Made by a program: the position numbers and the translations under genes. Shown in pieces: positions 51,902 to 60,118 of a stretch of DNA of 64,000 bases. The notes under the pieces are model-generated. The model saw only the letters and a program-made list of their open reading frames with translations, was not told where the DNA came from and made no database searches. Source of the stretch: SOJZ01 sp964556565 (GTDB lineage: Archaea > Thermoproteota > Bathyarchaeia > Bathyarchaeales > Bathyarchaeaceae); assembly GCA_964556565.1 (NCBI GenBank), contig CAZKWF010000001.1:1-64000 (forward strand), read 5' to 3'. Position 1 is the first letter of the stretch. Each line of letters opens with the position of its first letter.

Positions 51902-52279
51902 CTATTCGATTCCCCATCGTTTGGTGACTTTGACTATTATGAAGATTACGAAGGCTACGATGAGAAAGGTTATCAATGCACCCAAGAAGTGCCCAACTAG
52001 AAACGGGCCAACTGATATTTCATCCCACTTACCCATGCCTGGAACTAGCTGTATTGTTGGCATGATAAGATCGCTTACTAGTGCTTGAACCAATGCACCA
52101 AGGTATATACCCATAATGAAAGCTACTGCTAATCCCATGACCTTGTATTTTGAGAGGAACTCTAAGAACTCGGCCCACACTCCTTTGGGTGCTGGGGTAG
52201 GTGGAGTAGGTTTAGGTTCAACAGCTTCCCTAATCTTCTTAAGTTCTTCCAACATTTCCTTCTCAATAGAGTTTGACAA
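51902..52279 (-). CDS. mscL: Large-conductance mechanosensitive channel (MscL)
   Basis: 125 residues. An N-terminal helix with a Pro-rich linker (EPKPTPPTPAPKG) precedes two transmembrane helices: VMGLAVAFIMGIYLGALVQAL and FLGALITFLIVAFVIFIIVK. The extracellular loop and the LVSDLIMPTIQL segment fit MscL. It releases solutes on osmotic downshock. Confidence 0.87.
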   Translation of the reverse strand: MSNSIEKEMLEELKKIREAVEPKPTPPTPAPKGVWAEFLEFLSKYKVMGLAVAFIMGIYLGALVQALVSDLIMPTIQLVPGMGKWDEISVGPFLVGHFLGALITFLIVAFVIFIIVKVTKRWGIE

Positions 52280-52383
52280 TTAATCCCCTCAAAACTATCT
52301 TTTCGATCCATGTTCAGTTTTAAATGTTTCGAAAAGAAGAAACCTATAAAACGTGAAAAAGTCTGAAATGCCAATTACACAAG

Positions 52384-52701
52384 TTAGATGACATCTTCCA
52401 ACTCGAAAGCCATGAACTCATCTGCATCTGGGTAAAGCTCTCTCGTTGCCTTAACAGCCTTAAACACAGTCGAGGCTTCAGGAAATATTCGCTTGTAGTT
52501 TACATCTTTAAAGATTCTCGCTAGTGATCCCCTATGAACCCTCGTGATCCTCTTTCTTAGAAGAGCTTTTCCACATTGAATAGTAGCTATGTCTCCTGCC
52601 TTGCTGTTTTTCCATTGAGGCTTGACTGCTCTCAAATCCACATCTCTCTTGCCCAATCTGCACGAGTCAAAAGCTTCTTTCTTAACCATGAACAAGGGCA
52701 T
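52384..52701 (-). CDS. ASCH/PUA-like domain protein
   Basis: 105 residues. The beta-barrel features fit ASCH: VDLRAVKPQWKNSKAGD near the start (G-K-R-x-x-D-x-R pattern), then GKALLRKRITRVHRGSL and YPDADEFMAFELEDV at the end. ASCH proteins are RNA-binding. Same strand as mscL. Confidence 0.7.
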   Translation of the reverse strand: MPLFMVKKEAFDSCRLGKRDVDLRAVKPQWKNSKAGDIATIQCGKALLRKRITRVHRGSLARIFKDVNYKRIFPEASTVFKAVKATRELYPDADEFMAFELEDVI

Positions 52702-53283
52702 AACATCACAATTTTCATTATAGCGTTCACTCTTTGAAAGTCTTGTGCATCATTCGAATATCTTAGGAAATAGTTCATCAAGAAGTTCAATTGAACTTGT
52801 GCAGGAAGTAACTACCTTAGGGGCAGAAATTGAATATGTATAGTTACTCACACGCTTACCATTCATAACAAGCATGAGTTATGGGATCCTAAAATGGGAA
52901 CAAGCACATCAAGCAGATGGACTTCTATCATTGCTGGACTGGTCATAAATTGCCATCTAATATTTCTCTAGCAAGCTGTGATAGAGCTTGCTCCCTATAT
53001 TTCTCTCATTCTGGCTTACTGAATGCCAAATCCTCCCATTCAAAACCGTTTAGGTGGTGGCGGGCAATTTGTTCTTGAGTTCGGTGGAGGAACTCGCAGT
53101 TAAGGACTACACGCGTTTACAACATCACATGAAAACCGCATCGTCTAATACAGACGCCGTCGATTCCCATCTTTTCGTATCTTTTCCTATCTTTTGCTAT
53201 CTATTCCTATCGTGATATAAACCGTTTTCAAGCTTAGCTTCAAAAAACCAATCAGAAACAAGCTTTGTGAAAAACTAAAAAAA
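52702..53283. other. Long intergenic region with hairpin and phased T-tracts
   Basis: No gene of normal size. It holds AGCAAGCT/AGCTTGCT (52970-52992), an 8-bp stem with a 7-nt loop. A 26-codon Gly-rich frame lies at 53023-53103 (MPNPPIQNRL...), too short to trust. At 53171-53206 a 10-bp tandem repeat of the CTTTTCCTAT type places T4 tracts one helical turn apart, a pattern known to curve DNA. Confidence 0.5.
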
Positions 53284-53323
53284 TATAGGGGGGGTCTATA
53301 AGAGAGAGACTAGTGCAAACAAC
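53284..53323 (+). promoter_or_regulatory. Hairpin/GA-box element, copy 5 (upstream of psmB-aCPSF1)
   Basis: TATAGGGGGGGTCTATAAGA (right half only), then GA repeats and GCAAACAAC ending at 53323. It lacks the left C-run, as does copy 2b. TATA-like AGTTTTTATG lies at about 53411, and the first ATG is at 53431, 107 nt beyond the element. Phased T-tracts lie about 80 bp upstream. Confidence 0.78.
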
Positions 53324-53430
53324 CAAGCAAAAAACACACACAGAAAACACATCTATTCTCAACAAGTCAGCTTCTCACAAACCACCACAAAAACAAGAAA
53401 AATAACGTAAAGTTTTTATGCAAACACACC

Positions 53431-54145
53431 ATGAATACATCTCTCTCACTTCTCCCGAGAAAATCTCTTGGGGAAATAGATTATCTAGGAGGAACAACAA
53501 ACGCATCAAAACCCAGATCACCCAACACTAAAAGGAACAACAACAATAGGAGTAATCTGCAAAGACGGAGTCATCCTAGCCTCAGACACCCGCGTAACAA
53601 TGGGATACTTCGTAGCCCACAAAAAAGGAAAAAAAGTATACAAAATCGACAACCACCTAGCAATGACCATCTCAGGAAGCGTCGCCGATGCACAACGAAC
53701 AGTAGACATCCTCAAAGCAAACGCACAACTATACAAACTAAACACCAAACGCCCAATACCAGTAAACTCAGCAGCCAGACTCATCGCAAACCTTCTGTTC
53801 TCAGCCCGCCTAGCCCCACTGATAGCTCAAGTTCTCGTCGGAGGCATCGATGACACAGGACCACACATATTTTCGTTAGATCCCTTCGGCAGCCTCACCG
53901 AAGAAAAATGCGTCGCCACCGGTTCAGGCTCGCCCATAGCCTACGGAGTACTGGAAGACAAATACAAAGAAAATATGATAATCAAGGATCTCCTATCTGT
54001 AGTCGTGCGCGCCGTTGACTCAGCTATGAAAAGAGACGCTGCAAGTGGAGATAACTTTGACGTAGCAATCATAGACAAGAAAGGATTTCACGAATTAAAC
54101 GATGAAGAAAAAGGAAACATTCTAGGAGGCTCTGAGGAGCGATAA
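53431..54145 (+). CDS. psmB: Proteasome beta subunit, reading frame interrupted
   Basis: From ATG 53431, frame 1 gives a propeptide-like MNTSLSLLPRKSLGEIDYLG then GTTNASKPRSPNTK. The mature protein lies one base out of register: GTTTIGVICKDGVILASDTR, with the catalytic Thr after Gly, then MGYFVAHKKGKKVYKIDNHL, and so on to 54145. The shift falls at an AAAA run (53530-53533). In the mature frame no ATG, GTG or TTG exists between the stop at 53486 and the catalytic Thr. The promoter matches the 53431 start. A one-base insertion, a sequencing error or a programmed +1 shift would all explain it. Family: N-terminal-threonine peptidases of the 20S core; usual length about 200-240. Confidence 0.85.
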
Positions 54146-54151
54146 AACAGC

Positions 54152-56068
54152 GTGACAGCACTCGACAAAACAAAAGTAGAAATCAGTCAATCAATACTAG
54201 AACGTGTTCCTAAAGAGGCAGAAATCACACGAATAGAATTCGAAGGTCCAGCTCTAGCCGTTTATACAAAAAAGCCAGAAGTTCTCATCGAGCAAAGTTA
54301 CGTAATCGCAGACATCGTCAACCTGATCAGAAAACGAATCGTTGTACGTTCTGACCCCTCGGTAAGACTGCCTGAGAAGGACACAGAAAAAATCATACAG
54401 AAAGTAGTTCCTCCAGAAGCACAAATTTCAGGAATGAGTTTTGATCCCAGCCTAGGCGAGGTTATCATCGAAGCCGAAAAACCCGGCTTGGTCATTGGAA
54501 AAAACGGGGTTATCCTACAAGAGATCATAAAACAGTCACGATGGAGGCCCCGCGTTCTAAGGAGCCCTCCAATACCATCTAAAATCATGGCCCACATGCG
54601 ACATTATCTCCACACTGAAAGCAAGGAACGAGAAAGAATACTCCGTACAGTGGGCGAAAGGATTTTCAGACCAACAGTTTACGGAGTCGGAGACATCCGA
54701 ATCTCTGCGTTAGGTGGCTTTCAACAGGTGGGAAGGTCTGCCATCCTTGTACAAACAAGAGAAAGTCAAGTCCTACTGGATTGTGGCATAAACCCGGGCT
54801 CCTCGAATTCGCTCTTAATTTTCCCAAGACTCGATGCACCTCAGTTTGATTTAGACACGTTAGACGCTGTTGTAATAAGTCATTCACATCTAGATCACTG
54901 CGGCTTCCTTCCATTTCTTTTTAAATATGGGTATGATGGTCCGGTTTATTGTTCAGCCCCCACGTCAAATCTGATGACTTTGCTTCAATTAGATTATCTT
55001 GACGTAGCGAGTAAACAAGGGGTGATGCCGCCATACGATCAAAGAGATGTGCGGTCAACCGTGTTACACACCATCCCCCTGCGATACGGCGCCGTGACTG
55101 ACATAGCCCCAGATGTTCGTTTAACCCTTCATAACGCTGGACACATTTTGGGTTCATCGATCGTTCATTTGCATGTTGGAGAAGGTTTGCATAACATCGT
55201 CTACACTGGCGATTATAAATACGGGAAAACGATGCTTCTTGAACCTGCGGTCGCAGAGTTTCCCAGAGTAGAGACCATAATAACTGAAAGCACGTATGGA
55301 GCTCCGCAAGATGTAATGCCATCTAGAGTTGAAGTTGAAGAAAAACTTACGGCGGTCATAAATGGCACTTTAGATAGGAGAGGCAAAGTTTTAATCCCAG
55401 TTCCAGCTGTCGGCAGAGCTCAGGAGATTATGCTGGTCATTGATGGGTATATGCGCCGAGGACTGATGAGGGAAACGCCCGTGTTTATTGAGGGTATGAT
55501 TTCTGAGGCTACTGCTATTCACACAGCTTATCCAGAGTATTTAGAAAGGGAAGTGCGAAACAGCATTTTGCATGAGGGAGTTAATCCGTTTCAATCGGAT
55601 TATTTCACGATTGTGGAGCACCCCAGTGCCCGAGAAGAAATTGTGGATGGAGATCAATGTATTATCATAGCAACTTCTGGCATGCTTGAGGGTGGGCCGG
55701 TGATAGATTACTTTAAGCGTTTGGCATCAGATGAACGCAATACGATAATTTTTGTGAGTTATCAAATTGAGGGGACACGAGGGAGTAGGGTGCAAAAGGG
55801 TTTGGCAGAAACGCCTATAATAAATAGTGAGGGAAAAATTGAAGTTATAAAATCGAATATGAAGGCTGAAACTATTAATGGGTTTTCTGGGCATTCTGAT
55901 AGGAGGCAGATTATTAATTATATTCGCCGAGTTATGCCGAAACCTGAGAGAATAATTGTGTGTCATGGTGAGAGCGCAAAATGTTTGGGTTTAGCGAACT
56001 TTTTGCGGAGAAGGTATAATGTTGAAACGTTAGTGCCAGAGGTTTTGGAGACTGTTAAGCTGCGGTAG
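54152..56068 (+). CDS. aCPSF1/FttA, KH-domain beta-CASP ribonuclease
   Basis: 638 residues. The N-terminal ~180 residues carry KH domains (IGKNGVILQEIIKQ). The metallo-beta-lactamase core has SHSHLDHCGFLP (about residue 243) and HNAGHILGSS, and the beta-CASP domain (PAVGRAQEIMLVIDGYM, IATSGMLEGGP) precedes FSGHSDRRQI. aCPSF1 is the general archaeal transcription-termination ribonuclease. GTG start 6 bp after psmB, so they share a transcript; this pairing is common in archaea. Third codon position bias runs from A/C-rich at the start to 29 of 40 G/T at the end. Confidence 0.96.
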   Translation: MTALDKTKVEISQSILERVPKEAEITRIEFEGPALAVYTKKPEVLIEQSYVIADIVNLIRKRIVVRSDPSVRLPEKDTEKIIQKVVPPEAQISGMSFDPSLGEVIIEAEKPGLVIGKNGVILQEIIKQSRWRPRVLRSPPIPSKIMAHMRHYLHTESKERERILRTVGERIFRPTVYGVGDIRISALGGFQQVGRSAILVQTRESQVLLDCGINPGSSNSLLIFPRLDAPQFDLDTLDAVVISHSHLDHCGFLPFLFKYGYDGPVYCSAPTSNLMTLLQLDYLDVASKQGVMPPYDQRDVRSTVLHTIPLRYGAVTDIAPDVRLTLHNAGHILGSSIVHLHVGEGLHNIVYTGDYKYGKTMLLEPAVAEFPRVETIITESTYGAPQDVMPSRVEVEEKLTAVINGTLDRRGKVLIPVPAVGRAQEIMLVIDGYMRRGLMRETPVFIEGMISEATAIHTAYPEYLEREVRNSILHEGVNPFQSDYFTIVEHPSAREEIVDGDQCIIIATSGMLEGGPVIDYFKRLASDERNTIIFVSYQIEGTRGSRVQKGLAETPIINSEGKIEVIKSNMKAETINGFSGHSDRRQIINYIRRVMPKPERIIVCHGESAKCLGLANFLRRRYNVETLVPEVLETVKLR

Positions 56069-56435
56069 GTGTTTCCTCTCCAGAGATAGTAGTTTTTTCT
56101 CGCCATATTCGAACGAAGGAGGGCGTGATGACGACGCGTTCTTCGCCTAGTCGGGCTATGTCTCCTCCTACTGATTCGGTGAATTTGCATAGTTCGTTTA
56201 CTGCGTGTTTGATGTCTTCGATGCTTTTTTTTGCGAGTGGGCTGACTCTTAGGATGAGGATGTTTCCTGATTTGACTTCGCGTTTGATTGTGTCTATGTC
56301 GTTGAGGTTGCGCAAAGGTAGAGCTCTTAGGTAAACTTTGGCGGGGAGATTGGTGGAAGGAGTTTGTTCGGTTAGTTTTTCGGTTCTTTTGATTCTGTCG
56401 ACGAATCTGTCTATTGCTTTTCCAAAACTTGACAA
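56055..56435 (-). CDS. SepF-like cell-division protein
   Basis: 126 residues. The C-terminal ~85 residues match the SepF/DUF552 fold (KVYLRALPLRNLNDIDTIKR, GNILILRVSPL, CKFTESVGGDIARLG). Archaeal SepF anchors FtsZ to the membrane. The N-terminus begins MSSFGKAIDRFVDRI, an amphipathic-helix candidate. Its 3' end overlaps that of aCPSF1 by 14 bp. A hairpin/GA element lies upstream. Confidence 0.85.
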   Translation of the reverse strand: MSSFGKAIDRFVDRIKRTEKLTEQTPSTNLPAKVYLRALPLRNLNDIDTIKREVKSGNILILRVSPLAKKSIEDIKHAVNELCKFTESVGGDIARLGEERVVITPSFVRIWREKTTISGEETPTAA

Positions 56436-56521
56436 GTCTATCTCCTCATGTAGTTTGGTTGTGGCTTGAAGTTTAAATTTTTCCTTTTTTTGGTGCTTAA
56501 ATATGTGCGTGTGTTTGTTTC

Positions 56522-56567
56522 GTTATTTGCATATCTCTCTCTTTCTAGACCCCCCTACCTAGGGGGG
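56522..56567 (-). promoter_or_regulatory. Hairpin/GA-box element, copy 6 (upstream of sepF)
   Basis: On the minus strand: CCCCCCTAGGTAGGGGGG (56567-56550), TCTAGAAAGAGAGAGATAT, then GCAAATAAC (56530-56522). It is nearly identical to copy 4, including the AGCAACCA just before the hairpin. The sepF start codon is 86 nt away; TATA-like ATATTTAAGC and AAATTTAAAC lie between. The remaining 56568-56738 holds no gene I can support. Confidence 0.85.
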
Positions 56568-56738
56568 TGGTTGCTTTATCAGATTTGCTTTTGTGTCTCG
56601 GTCCTCTCTCTAAGCGTTGTGGATGTTCTGTCTAGGTAGTGATTCACGTGAGATTCGCATTATAATGTGGGCTTTTGCGATGTGGAATGCTAGTTCAGTG
56701 ATAACGTGTAGTCTGCGATCTGAAGAGTTTGTGGAGTT

Positions 56739-57194
56739 TTAGGCTTGTTGTTCTCCGAAAATGAACTCGCAGTGTTCGTCTCCTTTTCCAGCGCATTTTT
56801 CTTCGGTTACGATTATTGTTTTCTTCAAGAGTTCTGAGAGAAAACCTGCTATGAAGCCTCTGAAGAAGTGGCAACTTGGCTGATTTGTTTTACGAGTCAT
56901 TGCCTCAAACGAGTCGTCTATTATGATTCGTCCGGACCCGTTTTTGAAGTCAACTTTTTGGAAAGACATTTTTCCCCAGTTCTCTTTCTTTTTTAACGAG
57001 GAGAGATAGTTGAGTGCCTCTTCTTTTTTGTTAAATTCTTTTTTCTTTTTTTGGTGTAAATGTACGCCGCATTTTATTGCTGCTGTATATAGTATCACTG
57101 AAGCTGCAGAAGGAGAGAAAATCAGTTCTAGAGCATTTTCCATTTGGCCGAACGTTTCGAACTGAAATGTGAAGCTTCCTTCTCTTGCTTTCAA
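56739..57194 (-). CDS. V4R (4-vinyl-reductase-type) domain protein
   Basis: 151 residues. The C-terminal half carries the V4R signature CHFFRGFIAGFLSELL...VTEEKCAGKGDEHCEFIF with the conserved Cys pair. V4R domains bind small molecules (hydrocarbons, heme or tetrapyrroles). There is no attached catalytic or HTH domain, so it may be a sensor or carrier. The N-terminal half is uncharacterised. Confidence 0.83.
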   Translation of the reverse strand: MKAREGSFTFQFETFGQMENALELIFSPSAASVILYTAAIKCGVHLHQKKKKEFNKKEEALNYLSSLKKKENWGKMSFQKVDFKNGSGRIIIDDSFEAMTRKTNQPSCHFFRGFIAGFLSELLKKTIIVTEEKCAGKGDEHCEFIFGEQQA

Positions 57195-57454
57195 ATTACA
57201 TGTTCACCTTTGCGTTTGCCAATCTGAGGTTATGATTAATGCTATATACGTATATAATTTTCGAGAATAAACAAGATTGCTTGATTCTGAATTCGATTTT
57301 GTCTTATGCGTTTAGGTATTGACGGAATAACTGTGAAATCCTTATCCTGACCATCAGCTGAACTGCTTTCTAGCTTCTGATGATTTTCATCTATTGAATT
57401 CTTCTTGAAAGCAAAAATTTTTTAATTTCAGTTTAGACTAAGCAAGTTGCTGTG

Positions 57455-59269
57455 ATGAAAATGGATCTCTTTGAGAAGATCAAACTGATAATCGAAACAC
57501 AGGGCTACATCCCATTTGATATTGGGAATGCGAAGAAATTGTTTACTGGGCCTTTTCTGACGCCAAATAATGCTTTTATCTTGCATCTAACATCTTTGGA
57601 AAATCCGAATGATCATAGTCCTGTTCTTCCAGAAAATGCCTACACTGCTGACGCCAAATTTTCTCCGGATGACTCTTGGATTGCGATTCCTGTTGACTAC
57701 ACTGGAAAAGAAGAAAGTGCACTGTATCGGTTATCTACGACAAATCCTGAACGTCCAATACCTATGGAACGTCTTAGCAAAATTGCGGGTAGACATTTGG
57801 GTTTTGACTGGAGTCCCGATGGGAAGAAAATTGTTTGGGGATTTTCTAAACAGAAGAAAAATCATGTTGCAATTCAAAAGAACGAAGCTGAAACAGATGA
57901 ACATTCTTTATGGAAAGGGGATGAGACGGTTCAAGCTTTTCACTGGAAACATCCCAATTTTTTGAAGTTCACTCGAATAAATGGTAAAACCAATGAATTC
58001 GATGAAATAATAATGAATCCCAACTCAGGCGAGATTATTCGGACCATTCCAGTCGTCAGTTCTTTTATTTTTGATGGTTCATGGCATCCCCAGAAACCGA
58101 TTATTCCGTTTCTGAATAGAGAAGATGGCAAATTAACAGTGTTAGATGTGGATTCCGGTGAAAAAATAGCCCTGCCACAGCCAGAGGGCGAAATAGAGAA
58201 AATTGTTTGGAGTATTGATGGCAATACTCTCTATTTGTCTTCAACAAAGGATGCACGAGACAAAGTTTATTCAATTGATTTTGATTCACTAGAGCTGAAT
58301 CCTCTTCCATTGCCACAGGGGATTAACAAAATTGGTAAAATACGAAAAATAGACAATGAAGAAATTCTGTTTTTTGCACATGCGGATGCAACTACACGTA
58401 TGAATTTGTGGAAGTTCGACTTGGGGTCACATAATGTTGAACAGTTAACAAGGAAGCGCTCTCCCAAAATCGGAACAGATGAGTTCCCTTTGGTCAATTC
58501 AATCAGTGAACACTGGAACTCGAAAGATGGACTTGGAATCCACGGCTTTGTTATGGTTCCTCAGTCTCCACCGCCTGTAGAAGGATACCCTGCCATTGTT
58601 TTTGTTCATGGTGGGCCTACAGGACAAGACGTAGACTCTTTTGTAGGGACATATCAAATTTTGGTACAGGAAGGCTTTGTTGTCTTTCGTCCTAATTTTC
58701 GTGGTTCAACAGGGTATGGTGTGGCTTTTCAGAGAGCCAACTATAGAGAGATAGGGAATGCAGATTTAGTGGACATAGTGAGTGGGGTCGAAATGTTAAT
58801 CGAAAAATACCGAGTGAATCCGAAGAAGGTGGCTATAACTGGAGGGTCATATGGCGGGTATATGACTTTACGAGCTCTAACTAAACCAGAGATATTCGAG
58901 TTTGCTACAGGTTGGGCAACGGCAGCTATTTCAGATTTTGAATACCTGTGCAATAATAGTGATGCCGTATTCCGTGATTATATTGCTTATCTGTTTGGTC
59001 CAATAGAAGAGAGTCGTTCACTCTTGAAAGAGGCCTCACCCATGACAGACTGGGAAAAAGTTAGAAAGCCTTTAGGAATAGTTCAGTTTGCTAATGACAC
59101 TAGGACTCCACTGAAACCAGTATGGGATTTTGCAAACAAGCTTGTTGAAAGAGGCGACCATGTTGAATTCCATGTTGAACCAGCGATGGGACATGCTAAC
59201 ATACCTAAGGGATACTTAATTCGTTCAGTTGCTCGGCAGATCCAGTTTTTTCAAAAAGTAATGAAATGA
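57455..59269 (+). CDS. S9 family prolyl oligopeptidase / acylaminoacyl peptidase
   Basis: About 605 residues. Residues 1-340 form beta-propeller blades (FSPDDSWIAIPVDYTG, FDWSPDGKKIVWG). The alpha/beta hydrolase domain has nucleophile GGSYGGYM (Ser about 465), Asp about 548 in NDTRTPLKP and His 580 in MGHANIP. HGGPTGQD forms the oxyanion region. It trims short peptides in the cytoplasm. ATG 57455 lies about 30 nt after a TATA-like TTTTTTAATTT, consistent with a leaderless transcript. Confidence 0.92.
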   Translation: MKMDLFEKIKLIIETQGYIPFDIGNAKKLFTGPFLTPNNAFILHLTSLENPNDHSPVLPENAYTADAKFSPDDSWIAIPVDYTGKEESALYRLSTTNPERPIPMERLSKIAGRHLGFDWSPDGKKIVWGFSKQKKNHVAIQKNEAETDEHSLWKGDETVQAFHWKHPNFLKFTRINGKTNEFDEIIMNPNSGEIIRTIPVVSSFIFDGSWHPQKPIIPFLNREDGKLTVLDVDSGEKIALPQPEGEIEKIVWSIDGNTLYLSSTKDARDKVYSIDFDSLELNPLPLPQGINKIGKIRKIDNEEILFFAHADATTRMNLWKFDLGSHNVEQLTRKRSPKIGTDEFPLVNSISEHWNSKDGLGIHGFVMVPQSPPPVEGYPAIVFVHGGPTGQDVDSFVGTYQILVQEGFVVFRPNFRGSTGYGVAFQRANYREIGNADLVDIVSGVEMLIEKYRVNPKKVAITGGSYGGYMTLRALTKPEIFEFATGWATAAISDFEYLCNNSDAVFRDYIAYLFGPIEESRSLLKEASPMTDWEKVRKPLGIVQFANDTRTPLKPVWDFANKLVERGDHVEFHVEPAMGHANIPKGYLIRSVARQIQFFQKVMK

Positions 59270-59409
59270 TTCTTCCAAAGTTTTGAACTAACCCTCTTGT
59301 CTTTCCGTCAATAATACTCGCGTTCGTCATGCACGTATATTTGTGTTTGGGATTAAAGTTTAAATCTTTATAAGCACAATCAAATGGTGGAAAAAGGAAG
59401 GAAAACTGC

Positions 59410-60096
59410 ATGGTTACGGCTGGAAAGGTCTTTAAGCTTGTTGAACCCGCGCCGTTGTCTGATCTGGCGTCTAGGCTTAGTGGCTACAAAAGGGAGGAAC
59501 CTTACGAAGAAGGCGACTACAAGTTCACGTTAATCACGGAAATTGTACGTCTTACGCCTCGTGGTAACACTCTCACAGGTGTATATTCCCATGATTATGT
59601 CACTCAGGCGTTTCATCGAGGGAAAACCATTCCGCTTCCGCGAACTGTTGAGGCGTTATTCAGTTTTGCACAACGTGGAGACCGAGCGTTTTTGACTGTT
59701 GTTGAAAGAAAGAAAATAGCTAATTCTATCGCCAACAAACTCAGTGATACAATCTATGAAAAGGTTGGGCACATATTGGAAGCACGAATACCTCCAGAAA
59801 GTCTTCGAGATTTCCACACGCAAAATCCTGAGGATACAAAGATCACTTTTTTCGACAACGTGGACATTCCTAATATAAATAAGCTTTCTTTGTATGGGCC
59901 AGACTTGGTGGGCACTACGCTTTTTGAGGATTATGGGAAGCACGGCGACCTGTGGTACGTTGTGGCAAGGTCTAAAGAATATGGATACGTGGTTGGGGTG
60001 ACGCGGGATGCCTCGGTTACGATATTCAATGTCACTGACAAAGACAAGTATCTAGAGTATGTTGCGAAGGAAATTTATCCACTAATTTTGGTTTGA
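59410..60096 (+). CDS. Conserved-looking archaeal hypothetical protein
   Basis: 228 residues, soluble, mixed alpha/beta. Segments include GDYKFTLITEIVRLTPRGNT, YSHDYVTQAFHRGKTIPLPR and the C-terminal DLWYVVARSKEYGYVVGVTR. No domain recognised; the regular strand pattern looks like two repeated beta units. TTTATAAG lies about 40 bp upstream as TATA box. Convergent with the SIS gene. Confidence 0.65.
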   Translation: MVTAGKVFKLVEPAPLSDLASRLSGYKREEPYEEGDYKFTLITEIVRLTPRGNTLTGVYSHDYVTQAFHRGKTIPLPRTVEALFSFAQRGDRAFLTVVERKKIANSIANKLSDTIYEKVGHILEARIPPESLRDFHTQNPEDTKITFFDNVDIPNINKLSLYGPDLVGTTLFEDYGKHGDLWYVVARSKEYGYVVGVTRDASVTIFNVTDKDKYLEYVAKEIYPLILV

Positions 60097-60118
60097 TACC
60101 AGCTGCATGCATGCGATT

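Noticed and set aside
53535..53853. Continuation of the frame-1 psmB ORF after the propeptide
   Set aside because: Low-complexity Asn/Arg/Ser/Pro translation typical of a shadow frame; the real protein is in frame 2.
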